DNA of 64,000 bases from assembly GCA_021234155.1 (NCBI GenBank), contig JAJEKV010000001.1, positions 15,661,203-15,725,202 of the forward strand, given 5' to 3'. Source of the DNA: Isoetes taiwanensis. Its lineage: Eukaryota; Streptophyta; Lycopodiopsida; Isoetales; Isoetaceae. Position numbers and translations under genes: made by a program. Below the pieces are notes generated by a model. That model made no database searches, was not told the DNA's origin, and worked only from the letters and a program-made list of their open reading frames with translations. The first letter of the stretch is position 1. Each line of letters starts with the position of its first letter. Shown here one piece after another: positions 47,924 to 59,219 of the stretch.

Positions 47924-49240
47924 TGACGCCTTTGTGTGACTTATACTTCGTAAGTTACTCCTTCATATGCGGGAAGACTTGCTTCCAACATGTCATGGGT
48001 TGGCCCTAAGCAAGAAATTTTGATGCCGAGGACAAACATCACTTTCTGCTGTGGAGAATCGACGCTCCACGCATTTATATGCCCTTTCAAATACATGACA
48101 CGTCACTATGAATAAATGCAATGCCATCATTAATTATTAAGGTGGGACCTGCACCCTAAACCCTAATTCAATTCTTAGGGCCAAACCAATATTAGAAAGG
48201 CATGAATATAAAGTTAGGGGATAATCCACCTAGAGCTGCCACCTGGCCCAAATTGATTGGCAAGGTAGACTGCTGTGCGGCTTGGGACACCCAAATTAAG
48301 TTTCCACCTCAATTTGCCCCAAATCGAGCTTGTGAAATGTACAACGGTGGAGAGGAGTTGCCACCCTTGTCTTGTTTTAAGGATGGAGAACCAGAGAGAT
48401 AGCTATAATACCTATTAGTTTTAGAAGGTGAGTTTGTATTATTCAACCCCTGTTTTGAGTAGATGTGCTGATTAGATTCTCTATCTTAAGATCTATTTAC
48501 GATGATGATGGATGCTTCAGACCATCTGCTTTCTTTTCTCGTTCCTCCGTGTTGTATTGGATTAAGGGGGTAGAGGCCTACAGCCATCTAGAATTAGTGA
48601 TGCTCCTAGTTAAACCTCTTAAATCCTATTGCACGCGGCCCAGGCACAAGAGCCCACCCGGCCGGGATGCTATGCGATGATTCAACACTGCATAACCAGT
48701 ATGATGGGTGGAAGCTGGGTGGGTCTTGCTCAGCGTGGCTACAGACCCGCCAAAGCAGCTAGGCTTATATCGTAAATCCAGAGTGGCCAGGTATGGGCTT
48801 CTGACACTTCGGCCTGCGTCGAGCCAATACTTTGGGCTTCAATGGAATGGGCAAAAGAGCTGGCCTTTAGATTAGGGAGTAAGTCAGTACGCAACATAGG
48901 GGTCACTAAGGGGGCATGCCAGTTTCTCTAACACAATCTAGGATCCGCCATGCTCGGGAGGACGCTTCTTCGACTCCCAGCTTCATCTAATTTAGAATAT
49001 AACCGAGGAAGTTCCATAGGGCTTATTCCATGGGATTGGCGCCTCCTAAAGGCTAACCGGGCCACTTATCTCGCAGTGTGTGTACAGTAGGGGCGGATGG
49101 AGCGGACTACCTGAAGCCATTGTTCTATGCCGCCTACATTATTATGACTGCCTGTTGTTATCTCGAGGCCTGACCGCTACCTGATTCCATGAGTTCGAAA
49201 GCCGTAGAGCCCTTTATTTATGATGCATTTCCTTTGTTAG
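47924..49240 (+). repeat. Diverged LTR of the 1.6-kb family, right end lost
   Basis: It begins TGACGCCTTTG and has a CACCCTAAACCCTAATTC leader at about 48150. Near 49085 it carries TAGGGGCGGATGGAGCGGAC, the counterpart of blocks at 4766, 29904 and 41350. The terminal part and primer site are not recognisable. Confidence 0.5.
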
Positions 49241-49685
49241 TATAGTATTCTGCCAGCTCCACTTAAGCCAAGGTCAAGAGCTATCATAACGTAATTTGAC
49301 AAAGTGAAAAGATTGCCACTGCAATGTTTTGAACAAACAAAACTAAATAACAAATACTTAACTAATTAGAGTTGCATAAGCGGTACCAAATTATATGGGC
49401 CACAAGAACAAGGTATGACAAAACCATTGTAACATTAACATCCAAGGCTTAGAAGAATTATGGCGGCTTAATTTTCAAGAAAAGAAAATCATTTTCTTAC
49501 ATCATGCCTTTGAAGATTATATAGGTTCGCCAAGATGTTTTGGCTTCCTATATTGGAGAAAGGAGCTCCAGAGTTGCAGGATTTTGCTACTTCATCAGAG
49601 CTCAAAATGCTTATGATCCCAGAGCTAATAAACGCTACAAAACTCTGAATCCTCGCATAAAGGCTCTTGTCTAGTTTTAGTTTAT

Positions 49686-49952
49686 GTGTCTAAATCCCAT
49701 CAAATTGCATTTGATACCGCCTCGATGATGCCGCTCGCAGGACTTTGGGAGGATTTCAAAGATATGTTGCTATCTATGGAGGATCATAAGATTCTAAAAG
49801 AACTACCAGATTTGGCAACGCCAGATAATTGGCCTTCGAATCCAGGCAAAGAGAGAGACGTAGTCGTGTCTTTTCCCCGTGAGCACCTACTATTACACCG
49901 CCTCGTCCCATCTCGTAGAATTTACGGTCCAGCTTTGCACCCCATGCATTGA
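49686..49952 (+). other. 88-codon open frame, unidentified
   Basis: Encodes MSKSHQIAFDTASMMPLAG and a charged remainder. It lies between an LTR remnant and an inverted gypsy fragment, so transposon origin is likely. No domain is recognised. Confidence 0.2.
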
Positions 49953-50189
49953 TCGTAGCTTCTAGGGCCCTTGTCCACGTCGGTGAAGCAAAGATCGAGA
50001 GAGGCTAATCTTTACTTCTACTATGGAGGAGCTTAGTCATATTGCTCATGATGCCCTCGCAGAAGCACACAATCGGGCCCAGAACTCCGTGAGCCGGATT
50101 GAAATGCTCGGAGTTGCCGACTTGGGCACTAGGATTACTATACAGAGTCACCACTGATACCAAGAGACTAACGAGGATGTCGGGCCGAG

Positions 50190-50671
50190 TTCAGAAACGG
50201 TCTGGCCACCGGAAGCATGTACGTAATTATTATAGGCAAACTCAGCCTAGTGGAAGATAATTGACCTAATCATCCCTGCTGATAACCGAGCAAAGCATCT
50301 CAAATATTGTTCCGTGAGTCTTGATTATCACGGCCATTACCTATTATATTTAATTCGATGACCGTGATGTCAATGAGCCGTTAGTACTAATAACTCCAAA
50401 AGTCGCCCAAAAACCTCAAGGGCGAACTGAGTCCACGATCGACAATAGTAGAGAAGGCCGCGCTCATGAAGTCCGATACTACCATAAAATATCGTTGTTT
50501 CTTCATTGGTGATGGTGACATTGCGAAATAAAATGAGTCATCTAGAGAAGCGACAACAATGACCATGGTGGCATCAAGGTTCCTCAAAGAGAGTGGCAAA
50601 GAAAGTTGAAAGTCCACGTAAATACTCTTCCAAGGTACATCTCGAAATGCATAAAGAGTCGAAGAGTCCAT
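50190..50671 (-). pseudogene. Integrase remnant of an inverted gypsy element
   Basis: The minus frame from 50671 reads VPWKSIYVDF and later RFLGDFWS, matching the start and the D-x-RF-x-FW region of the gypsy integrase core. Near 50217-50250 another frame gives AEFAYNNYVHAS, the conserved motif downstream of the core. Frameshifts separate them. Confidence 0.65.
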
Positions 50672-51079
50672 GCGAGGAAGATGTCTCGAAACCTTCGAAT
50701 CTTCTACAAAGCGAGATGATGATGGGCCACTTCGCGGTGGTACATTATTTATTTGTATTATTGCCGTGTGCTAACATGTATGTATATGCTTCCGCTTATA
50801 TAGATTCCATAGAAGGCGTGGGACTAATGACACGCCCTGTTCTTTCACTCCTGACACTGCCCATCACAAGTGGTCCGGAAATGCAGGGCCTTTCTAAAGT
50901 GGTGGAGTAGTTGCCATGGGAAGAGGGATTTCCGTGATTTATACAATGGGAGCATCGTGAGCAGGCTCAGAGGAGCATCACAGATATCATTTTCAAGCAT
51001 TTCGCCCTGCAAACTTTGCTCGTACAAATCTCTACCGTTGGTCTTAGTTCCGCCATATCCGCCGCGATAACACATATTT

Positions 51080-52030
51080 TATGAATGATTCCCGCTGCAC
51101 GCACAAAGAGTTCCCAGGTGGGCAGGTGAGATATTTCTATAGCGATCGCATTATCCGGTAAGCTTTTGGTAGGTTATTCATTGATCAAATGTGTGGGATT
51201 TTTCGTGATTTTATGACACTAGGTTTAGGTTGCAGCAAAAATGCAAAGCTTGTGAGTAAGAATGTATCACATGAAGGCCATTTTTCAATTTAAGAGAAAG
51301 GATTCTAATCTGAGGCAATGTGCCTTTATATGGAATCTCTTCAATAAATTACCTCTAGTTGGATGAGATCTAATCTCAAGGTGACCATACTTGCCTGCTA
51401 ATATCCGTGAAGGTATAGATTCGTGCCAACCTTTCGAAATAAAGTTGCAATGTGAAAACATCCACCACTCCAATAAAATAGGAGAAGGGGGTATAAAGGA
51501 TGGCGAAACTAAAAGGCGGTTCTCGTTAGGATGCTAAGACTGCTGCGCTTTAAGCAATTGAATGGGAAAAGGATGCGGTGTACAAATATATCACTTACTA
51601 TGCATGTTTTATAAATCTTCCCATAGACGATAAAAAGATGCGGTGTCCAAAGACACAAATCATTCGATGTGGTGTTCAATAAATTGTGGAGTTCAAAATA
51701 TAGGAAAGTGCAGTGACTTCAAACGAGTGTAAATTTGTCTATGCTAAACTGGCTACTTGCAATAGAGCATTCCTCACTGTAATGAAGGCCGAGTGCATTG
51801 AAGTGTTTGATACTTAAATGCATCAATGCAGATAGAGAAGCCATCATGAGGTGTAGCACCTAAACATAAACTGAGGTGAGATTCATAATACAAAAAGGAA
51901 TTCTCCAGCTTGAGTTAGAATCTCACTAATGAATTCTCCAGGTAGTATGGCTTGAAGCTTCTAATGCCACTAGATATAAAACATCTTGATGTAAATTTCA
52001 GTCCTCTAACCAAAAATCAAAGTGCTAAAT
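51080..52030. other. No gene recognised
   Basis: AT-rich sequence without convincing frames or repeats. Confidence 0.4.
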
Positions 52031-52033
52031 CCT

Positions 52034-52071
52034 AAAGTGGCCAATTCGCTCAATCGCGATTTGGCCACTTT
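52034..52071. other. Inverted repeat (hairpin), 11-bp perfect arms
   Basis: AAAGTGGCCAA at 52034-52044 pairs with TTGGCCACTTT at 52061-52071 across a 16-base loop. No gene or promoter context explains it; it may be a remnant of a small inverted-repeat transposon. Confidence 0.7.
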
Positions 52072-52929
52072 GCTAATTTTCGAACTCCGCCAAGGCTTGA
52101 TATAAAATGTAGATGGTAGGGCTATGCTTGTAAAAGGGATGGGAAGAATCAAAGCTATGATGACACATGAACTAGAGGTAGTATCATTAAAAATGTGCAT
52201 GGATCATTTTGATGAGCATGAGAGGAAAAAATTGGAGGGGGAGGGGGGCTAGCAAGAAAGAGAGTTTATATTCGATAGAGTTTTCTACACCGCTCAATAT
52301 TTTGGCAAATATGGAAGTTCAAATTGCAAGATTGAAACATTTTTAGTTATTTATCATGTCCAATCGATTCTCTTTGTGGTAGCAAGTTGACAAAATGTTT
52401 TACATGCCTTATAAATTTTTGTATATGATATACACCTTCCAAATGGTACCTTCTATCAAAGAGTAGGCTGCAACATTTGCAAAATATGCTTGAGATAATT
52501 ATCTGAAGTATATGTATTCCTATGGCTTACTCTAGGGATGGTGTAGGGCAAGTCCTAAAACTGGCAACTAGTGTGTGACTGGACCCAAGACTAAGACATT
52601 TCTTAAAAGTGCCTAGAAAAAGTGGTGTAAGTTCGTATAGTGCAAAGTTAGGCGTTGGAGAATGAGATTGTGCAAATTAAGGCGAAAAGTGCAAAACCTT
52701 GGTATCAAAGACGCTTAATGTAAATGTTGATGTTGAGGCCTATTTTCAACGTAAAAACTACTTGCATTACATTTGGCCTCCTAATCTAATCATGTGTACA
52801 TGACAATGATTCTTTTGAGGAATGTTTAGTAGATTTTGCATTCAATACTTCTAGACATTTACCCAACATTCTAAACATTCACCCAACATTCTGCCCATAT
52901 AATGTAATATCAATGGTTTTCACATAACA

Positions 52930-52951
52930 AAAATGTCACTTTAGGTGACAT
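52930..52951. other. Short inverted repeat
   Basis: AATGTCAC and GTGACATT separated by about five bases, just left of the minisatellite. Confidence 0.7.
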
Positions 52952-52959
52952 TCTCACGT

Positions 52960-53265
52960 CTTAACACTGCCTCCACACACATAGCACTGCCTCCACACAC
53001 CTAGCACTACCTTGGCACACTGATAGTGTTTCCACATGAATGCCATTCTTGGGTAAACACTGCCTCCACACACCTTGGTGTGAATGCCATTCTTGGGTAA
53101 ACACTGCCTCCACACACCTTGGCACACCGATAGTGTTTCCACATGAGTGCCATTCTTGTATACCCAAATTCACACTGCTTCCACATGAGGTTTCCACATG
53201 AGTGCCATTCTTGTATACCCAAATTCACACTGCTTCCACATGAGAAGTGACATTCTTGTATACGG
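52960..53265 (+). repeat. Complex minisatellite of nested units
   Basis: Built from recurring modules: CACTGCCTCCACACACC, TGGCACAC(T/C)GATAGTG, TTTCCACATGA(A/G)TGCC, ATTCTTGGGTAAA and ATTCTTGTATACCCAAATTC. They combine into repeats of about 50-60 bp with partial higher-order duplication. All three minus frames stay open over much of it, giving Cys/Trp-rich peptides (VWRQC, MWKHYQC), an artefact of the repeat rather than evidence of a gene. Confidence 0.85.
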
Positions 53266-53522
53266 AACTGGCCTAGATTCACACTTAATTTGGATTTCTT
53301 AGACGTTGCCAAAATTCTTTACGTTCTCATCAGATTTCCCTTCAGAGGGCTCATTTAAATTCCTTTGGCTTCCATGAAATGTGCCCAAATTTTCTTAAAA
53401 AGTAATTTCGTTTAAATTTCATGAGATAGGCCTAGATTCATTTAGGTGGAGTCCTTTAGGTTAATGGGTGTGCATGCAGGATGATAACACATCTTGACAC
53501 TGGACATTCATTACTCCACTTT

Positions 53523-53892
53523 CTACCCTTTCCCAAAACTCTCTGCGCTCAACTCCTGAAGAGAATTTAATCTGCGAAAATTAATCTTTGTATCGAAGAG
53601 AAGAAGAGCTGGAAGGGGCAGATGGGCGGCCGCTTCATAGCCAATAGCTCGCATAGCCATAAAAATCCTCTGCCATAACCACTGTGCTGCCATAACCAAC
53701 GCAAATGAAAGCAAACTGATGGAGAAGGAGTATAATGGCTGTTTCTTCCATGCAACCAGACCCAAGCTGAAATAAATACTCCTACATAGAATAGAAGCTA
53801 TAAAGGCAAGAACGAGAGGGCAGGACGCATTAGACAGTTCGCCTATGGAGCTCGAAGGAAGAAGAAATGGCACAGGGTCTTTTTTCTGGAAA
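53523..53892 (-). CDS. Possible terminal exon of an unidentified membrane protein
   Basis: On the minus strand a strong acceptor (CAATTTCTTTTTCCAG) at 53893 opens 122 codons ending at TAG 53523. Two hydrophobic stretches (PLVLAFIASILCRSIYF and FSISLLSFALVMAAQWLW) look like membrane helices, followed by a polar tail ending FGKG. I do not recognise the family. No ATG with clear context begins the frame, so upstream exons would be needed, yet the bL31 ORF lies upstream on the same strand. It could instead be a separate gene's exon or a chance frame. Confidence 0.35.
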
Positions 53893-54342
53893 AAGAAATT
53901 GTTGACAGAAAAAGCATTCCAAAACTAATAGATAATCCCAAAAGTCTTTGTTTTGCTAGTAATCTTATATAGTTAGATAATGATACAAGTACCAGTATAG
54001 AAGAAGCAATCTAACAAATCGAGGAATCACAACAAAAAGGCCCTCTCAATTTTTTTTTGATATATAACAGAATTAACATACAACATTTTTCTCCAAAGTG
54101 AAACCCATGTGTTATATAAGGAAAGTTAGAAGACATTACTGCAATTCACAAATCAATTTGCCAACGAAGTCTTATAACATGGATATCACTCTGCAAATCT
54201 CCTAATCAATCGATATGTCACTCAAAGATCATTTTCCCAATGAAGCTTTACCACAACCACAGAAAACTAAAGCAATAGATATGCCATTGAAGAAATCTAA
54301 GGCAAATCGCCATATTTAGCAAGCTGAAGACTGACCTAATGT

Positions 54343-54573
54343 TCAGGAAGACGGTTTTTCATCCTTTTCAGAGCTGGAATTCTCCTTTTCAAAGCTGGGT
54401 TTTTCCTGACGCTTGTAACGGCGATTAAAACGGCCAAGGCGCCCCACATGTTCGGCCTGCTTGCCCGGATCAGTGATATAATGCGTCTTGTCTACGTTGT
54501 AGATCGCGGGTGAGTGCGTCGTCAGCGATACCATGTTCAGCCATTGCAGCGCCGGATGGATTCCTTTCTTCAT
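54343..54573 (-). CDS. bL31 family ribosomal protein, mitochondrial type
   Basis: From ATG 54573 the frame encodes 76 residues, starting MKKGIHPALQWLNMV and continuing GKQAEHVGRLGRFNRRYKRQ, then a Glu/Ser/Lys-rich tail to TGA. Plant mitochondrial bL31 proteins, as I recall them, start with a very similar KKGIHPQMQW and have a GQ-x-AKFKRRY motif at the matching place. The protein would be part of the large ribosomal subunit at its central protuberance. The frame is open 12 codons further up to ATG 54609 (RVRSTLR), and a CTTTTTTAG acceptor-like site lies between the two ATGs, so a 5' UTR intron is possible. I prefer the inner start because the family begins there. Confidence 0.7.
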   Translation of the reverse strand: MKKGIHPALQWLNMVSLTTHSPAIYNVDKTHYITDPGKQAEHVGRLGRFNRRYKRQEKPSFEKENSSSEKDEKPSS

Positions 54574-54941
54574 CCTCAACGTGCTTCTAACCCTAAAAAA
54601 GATACACAAAACCTAAGCACGGTGATAAGGTCCGCAAAAGATCATGGTGCCTACAGGGGTGCCCCCGTCCATTTATGGCATATTCTAAGCAGGCATGTCA
54701 ATATATGCCAAGAATATGCCAATGACTGCTCCAAACTCCTGCCATATAGGTGTAAACCGCAGAGCCGCTTTTGTTGGGCAGCCACTTTGAAACCGGCCAA
54801 CCGGGTCATCACATCCATTCCGCAAAGGCAGCGCAGCGCCCATTTCCTTCTCCCATTTGTACATTATCATCTTCTCCGACCGCCCATTACTTTGGGTTCC
54901 CCAAACTGCGCAGGCCTTTCAAACAGTAAAAGGTCCAAAAA

Positions 54942-55214
54942 ATGGGTTTGTGTCTTTTATTTGCCCGCCACAGATTCAAAGGAAGCCTGCTTTCAACAAT
55001 ATACCATAGATGCCGAGGTTGCTCTACATTGGGAACGCCCGGTACCGTGCGTAATTTGAGGATTCGAATTGTTAGCGATGAGTTTACATCCTGTTCGCTT
55101 GTTGCCATCTTTACATTGAATTCTAACAAACCACTATCCGTGCTGACCGAGAAATCTAGCTACTTCGTGAGCCCCTTCAAAGAATTTTCGTCATGGGCTT
55201 TGTTGATGCTGTAA
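54942..55214 (+). CDS. 90-codon ORF, presequence-like N-terminus, unidentified
   Basis: Starts 369 bp from the bL31 start on the opposite strand, so the two could share a divergent promoter. The N-terminal 40 residues (FARHRFKGSLLSTIYHRC) are rich in Arg, Ser and Leu and poor in acidic residues, as in organelle-targeting sequences. The rest (TVRNLRIRIVSDEFTS...) matches nothing that I know. An 80-codon frame on the minus strand overlaps it. A GTAAAT donor-like site lies at the stop codon, so the frame may continue by splicing. Confidence 0.3.
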   Translation: MGLCLLFARHRFKGSLLSTIYHRCRGCSTLGTPGTVRNLRIRIVSDEFTSCSLVAIFTLNSNKPLSVLTEKSSYFVSPFKEFSSWALLML

Positions 55215-55867
55215 ATATCATTTCTGCTAATATTAATTAGACGCTCATCTTGAAATTTTGCTATATGTCATTTCTTAGAAGGCAAGATAGGTTACACATA
55301 ATGCATATCTGAATGTCATGTTGAAGAACGAGGGCCATGGGATAACAATAATTAAAAGCAAGCTTGTACTTTTCAAATATATCTTAAGAATGGTAACTCG
55401 CTCTTTAACATGGTTACATATTCTGCTGTGGTTGACAAGGTCAGATGTACGAGTGGACATCCTCTCGTGTTTCCTCGCGTAAAATGACTTGATAATTATG
55501 TGTAGTAGACCATGTTGCTAGTATTTGATTGCCGCATTACGATGGTATTTTAAATGGTTAAAATATCTATCCTTTTCTCAGATTGTTGTTTTAGGCATTA
55601 TTAGTTTGAAATTGCAACCAAACATTTCTTCCTTTTCTATTGAGATTCACATCTCTATATGCAATCCCTCGGCCAGTATAAACAAGTAAGTAGATAATCG
55701 CCATTATTCAAGGTTTTTGCAATATTGTAACACCTATCTTATCGCATTCCTCGCATCTTGGTGTGATGCGGAGGAAAAATAAAATGAAAGAGAGGTGGCT
55801 TGACTGATCTTATTGAGGATTTAGATTGCAGAGCCTGCAATAAATGTGCGGCGATGTGCTTAATTTT

Positions 55868-56035
55868 ATCTGAAAGTTCTATGTGCATGATTTATAGCAA
55901 TTACTAGATATTTTTGGGGCGTAAATGTAAATTTAGTATAGGAAGGAAGTCCATGAATTTTGTATGATGTAAGCTTAACCTAATTGGAAAGTTCTATGTG
56001 CATGATTTGTAGGAATTAAGTGTAGATATTTTTGA
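55868..56035 (+). repeat. Tandem duplication of about 114-bp period
   Basis: GAAAGTTCTATGTGCATGAT, AGGAATTA-like and AGATATTTTTG pieces recur at the same spacing in two copies, near 55870 and 55985. No gene is seen around them. Confidence 0.65.
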
Positions 56036-56674
56036 TGGAAATAATGCAATCCAGTGCGGTGGACCATAAATGCCGCCGCAGTATTGATTCTTCTATTGCA
56101 AGGCATTAAGACTCATCTTCATGCAATTAAGGATGTATGCAATGGTCTTACAATTATATCAAGCATTATGTCATGGATCGTTTGGTTTCTCTAAACATCA
56201 ATAAGGTTGTCTCCTGAGTACCGTCCACTTTAGCTTTTGGGAATATTGCACAGACCTAATGGAAGTTCTTTTGTACTTTGTACTGTACTTTCCTTGTGAA
56301 GGTTCATAACCACATCTACTGCAATTCATTATTTGGTTTGGCATGTTATAGATTTATCCTCATATAACATTATTTTCGTGATCAGGTAGAACTAGTTTCG
56401 TGGAAAACATTCTTATATTTTCCAGTAATGCCTTTGGCTGCTTGTGTAAAAAGACCTAGTACAAGACCTTATGTAACAAGTCTTGTTGCTTTTCCACCTT
56501 TAGTTATGATGCTTATGTTATTCTTCTAGGGTTGTCATGTTCTTTTACCAGTCAAGAATGAGTGCAGTTGAATTTTGGGATCCGTTTTTATGATATCCTT
56601 GCATGTGCTCCTTTATTTCATTTTTGCTCATCACACATGCTTACGAGACTCAGTTTGTAATAACTTATGTGCAG

Positions 56675-56757
56675 GTTCTATATATGGCAAAGTTCCCTTC
56701 GACTGTCTCGGGGTTGAGGGAGAGCTTGCACTGACATGTAATGATGTTGACATATAG
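56675..56757 (+). other. Candidate terminal exon, unidentified
   Basis: A TTATGTGCAG acceptor is followed by 27 codons (GSIYGKVPFDCLGVEGELA...) ending in TAG. The composition looks coding, but I cannot join it in phase to the ORF at 54942 and do not recognise it. Confidence 0.25.
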
Positions 56758-56759
56758 AA

Positions 56760-58900
56760 AATCATCAATAACAACCACCGTTTTTCCTTCCGATTGACAG
56801 AACATTCTGATGTAAGATTTTCTACATAATTATGTTCACTTTATATGTTAGTTGATTTCAGTATCTTTTCCCCGCTTGTAAAGAACGTGATCCTTTGCCT
56901 CGACTTGGATAAAATTTTGTCATACGTGAATTTCGTGATGTACTCTCCAATTCACAACTAAACCAAAATTCTTGAATCAACCATTCAAAGATACAAACCG
57001 TAAACAATAGTGAGGTTTCTATTCAAATCGCTTGGGGGAAGCTGGATCCGCTTCAAATTTCCAATGGTATGGGCTTAGAGATGAATAGGGCAGGCTATCT
57101 CAAATGCTTTTTATCAAGACAAGAGAAACCAAGTGAGACAAAAAACTATTGGGCGATATGATCCATTAGGAAATATATCAAAACGTTCTTTGTTGTCGCT
57201 ATCTAATGGGAAAGTTAAATCAATGTGGAAAGAAATATGCTATACGTAGCTTCCAGGAGGCCATAATAGGAACTTGAGATTACCTAAATTACAACATTCA
57301 GAAATTAAAACTACAAAAGCCACCAGCAAACCAAAGTTGTACAAGAGTCCGCAGACCTTCTGCATGTGCTCATAGAATCATCGTAATAAAATGGTGGATA
57401 ACCACAAGCATTTCGAACACATGCTCCAAGAGACCACCTATATGAAAGAAACCAGTAATTAACTCAAAAGTGATTAATTCTAAAAACTGCTGGTTGAGAT
57501 CTCTCAACTCAACAAAGGTAACCACAAAATGAGCGCATTATTGCTATTTCCTTATGAACTTAGAAGGAAAAAAACTTAATCCTCAAACATTCTAAAATGT
57601 AAACCATTTCTACCGCAAACCGCCTTCTTGGTAACAACTTGAAGAAGAAAGAAACGTAATGTAATAATGCAAAAATATTTAATATCGCCAGCGAGAGGCT
57701 GGTTCGAATACTTGCTTCATAATACCCGCCTTCCTCAAAGATGTGCTCTATGCCGCCTACTTTGCTCAAGCGGGATCATAAAAATTGGAACATTCTGAAA
57801 TTAGATATCCTGGAGCAAATATCTAATGGTAGATATCTCAGAATAACTCCAAGTTACGCCTAAGCTTTTGCATTTGTGTTAGTATATAATGGTAATGCAT
57901 TTGAAATAACCCGTAACACGTTAAAATTGAAAAGATTTAACAACCCAACAATTTGATATACAAAAGCTTGAAGGTTCTCATTAAGGTAAAGATATGCAGA
58001 AAAAATATTGCCAAAGAGAAGCTTGCAAACAAATCTAAGCTTAAGACTGGTTAACAAACTAGATTGATATGTCATAAGTGGATCCCGAGGTGTCTTGAAT
58101 AGACGACTACGATTCCGTTTTCCAATCAGCGCTACCACCGCTGCATCAAAGAACAAGAAGCCGTGGTAGGACTGAGCCATTAGAAGCTGCACTTCCAGCA
58201 TTACTGCTATCCCATTCGATGCCTTCAAATGACCCGATAATGAACTTTTAGAATCCCATCCATTTCTCGGTGAATATAGGTGCTACAGGTCTTTGCAAAC
58301 ACTACACCTCGCGAAGAAATAGCCTTTACGTGAAATTCGAGGAACGATGACCAACAATTTCCAACCGACACCTACAATTTGTTCGTGAGTATATATAGAT
58401 GACAATGCCAGTGAACAGAGCCTGCGCTTATAGAAAGCACAGCCACGTAAAGAGCGGATCCAAACTCCGCGTGGCACCAAAAACAACGCCCTTTCCTTAG
58501 AATGGTGTTCTTCTCAGAGGCAGAAGAGAACCATGACATTATATTCGCATCAAGATTAAGTTAATTCTCAAGTAAGACTTTAACATAACGGAAAACTAGT
58601 TAAATCCGTTGCGACCAAAACAGTTAGGTTACTTTTTTTTATTTAATGGCAAAAAAAGTGGCTCAAGACATGTCTTGGGTTGCTAGTGGTAACTTAATGC
58701 TAACGGGTAATTTCTTCGCATATATGCCTATTAAGTTAGCCTAACCTAGTGCTAAAGGCAACTCAGCTTCTCACATGCCTTCTAAGTTTTTTTTTTCTTT
58801 CCAATATTATAATTTTAGCCTCAAAGCCACTAATGCTCCCCGGTAACCGATATCTAAGTTGAGGCAAGATCAATGTGCATATAACTCCACTAGCTGCCAT
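56760..58900. other. Unassigned DNA with short broken frames
   Basis: The longest frame is 122 codons on the minus strand (57860-58228), with hydrophobic patches but no recognised domain. No clear splice-linked gene is visible. Confidence 0.3.
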
Positions 58901-58995
58901 TAACCGCCATGGTTTAGATCTCAAGGGTCAAGATGTAAGAGTTCGCTAGGCCTAGAGGATGCAGTACCAGGCACCATCGCATCCATGAGAATGGC

Positions 58996-59214
58996 GTGCT
59001 ATTTGAAGTCTATGTTGCCTACAAGGGATATGATGGTAGACTCCACTATCCAAGACCTCCCCTTTTCTATAACAAAGAAAATGTGGACTCATATAGATAT
59101 AATCAGAGCGCTTCTTCCTTTTGCTTAGAACGGCTTAATTCGACGATGGTCGTAGCCACAGTTCTGGGAGGAGGTGCACTTATTCCGGATACCAACAGGA
59201 ATGCATTTGTATAA
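58996..59214 (+). other. 72-codon open frame, unidentified
   Basis: The frame reads MLFEVYVAYKGYDGRLHYP and then TVLGGGALIPDTNRN before the stop. Composition is protein-like, but no family is recognised and no flanking exons are obvious. It could be decayed transposon sequence. Confidence 0.2.
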
Positions 59215-59219
59215 GGAGG

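Noticed and set aside
50145-50160. Minus-strand TGGTATCAGTGG as a primer binding site
   Set aside because: It lies beside an integrase remnant, not at an LTR end, and differs from the consensus at the 3' end.
52961-53312. Cys/Trp-rich minus-strand proteins
   Set aside because: Overlapping frames are open only because the minisatellite units lack stops; no start or splice context.
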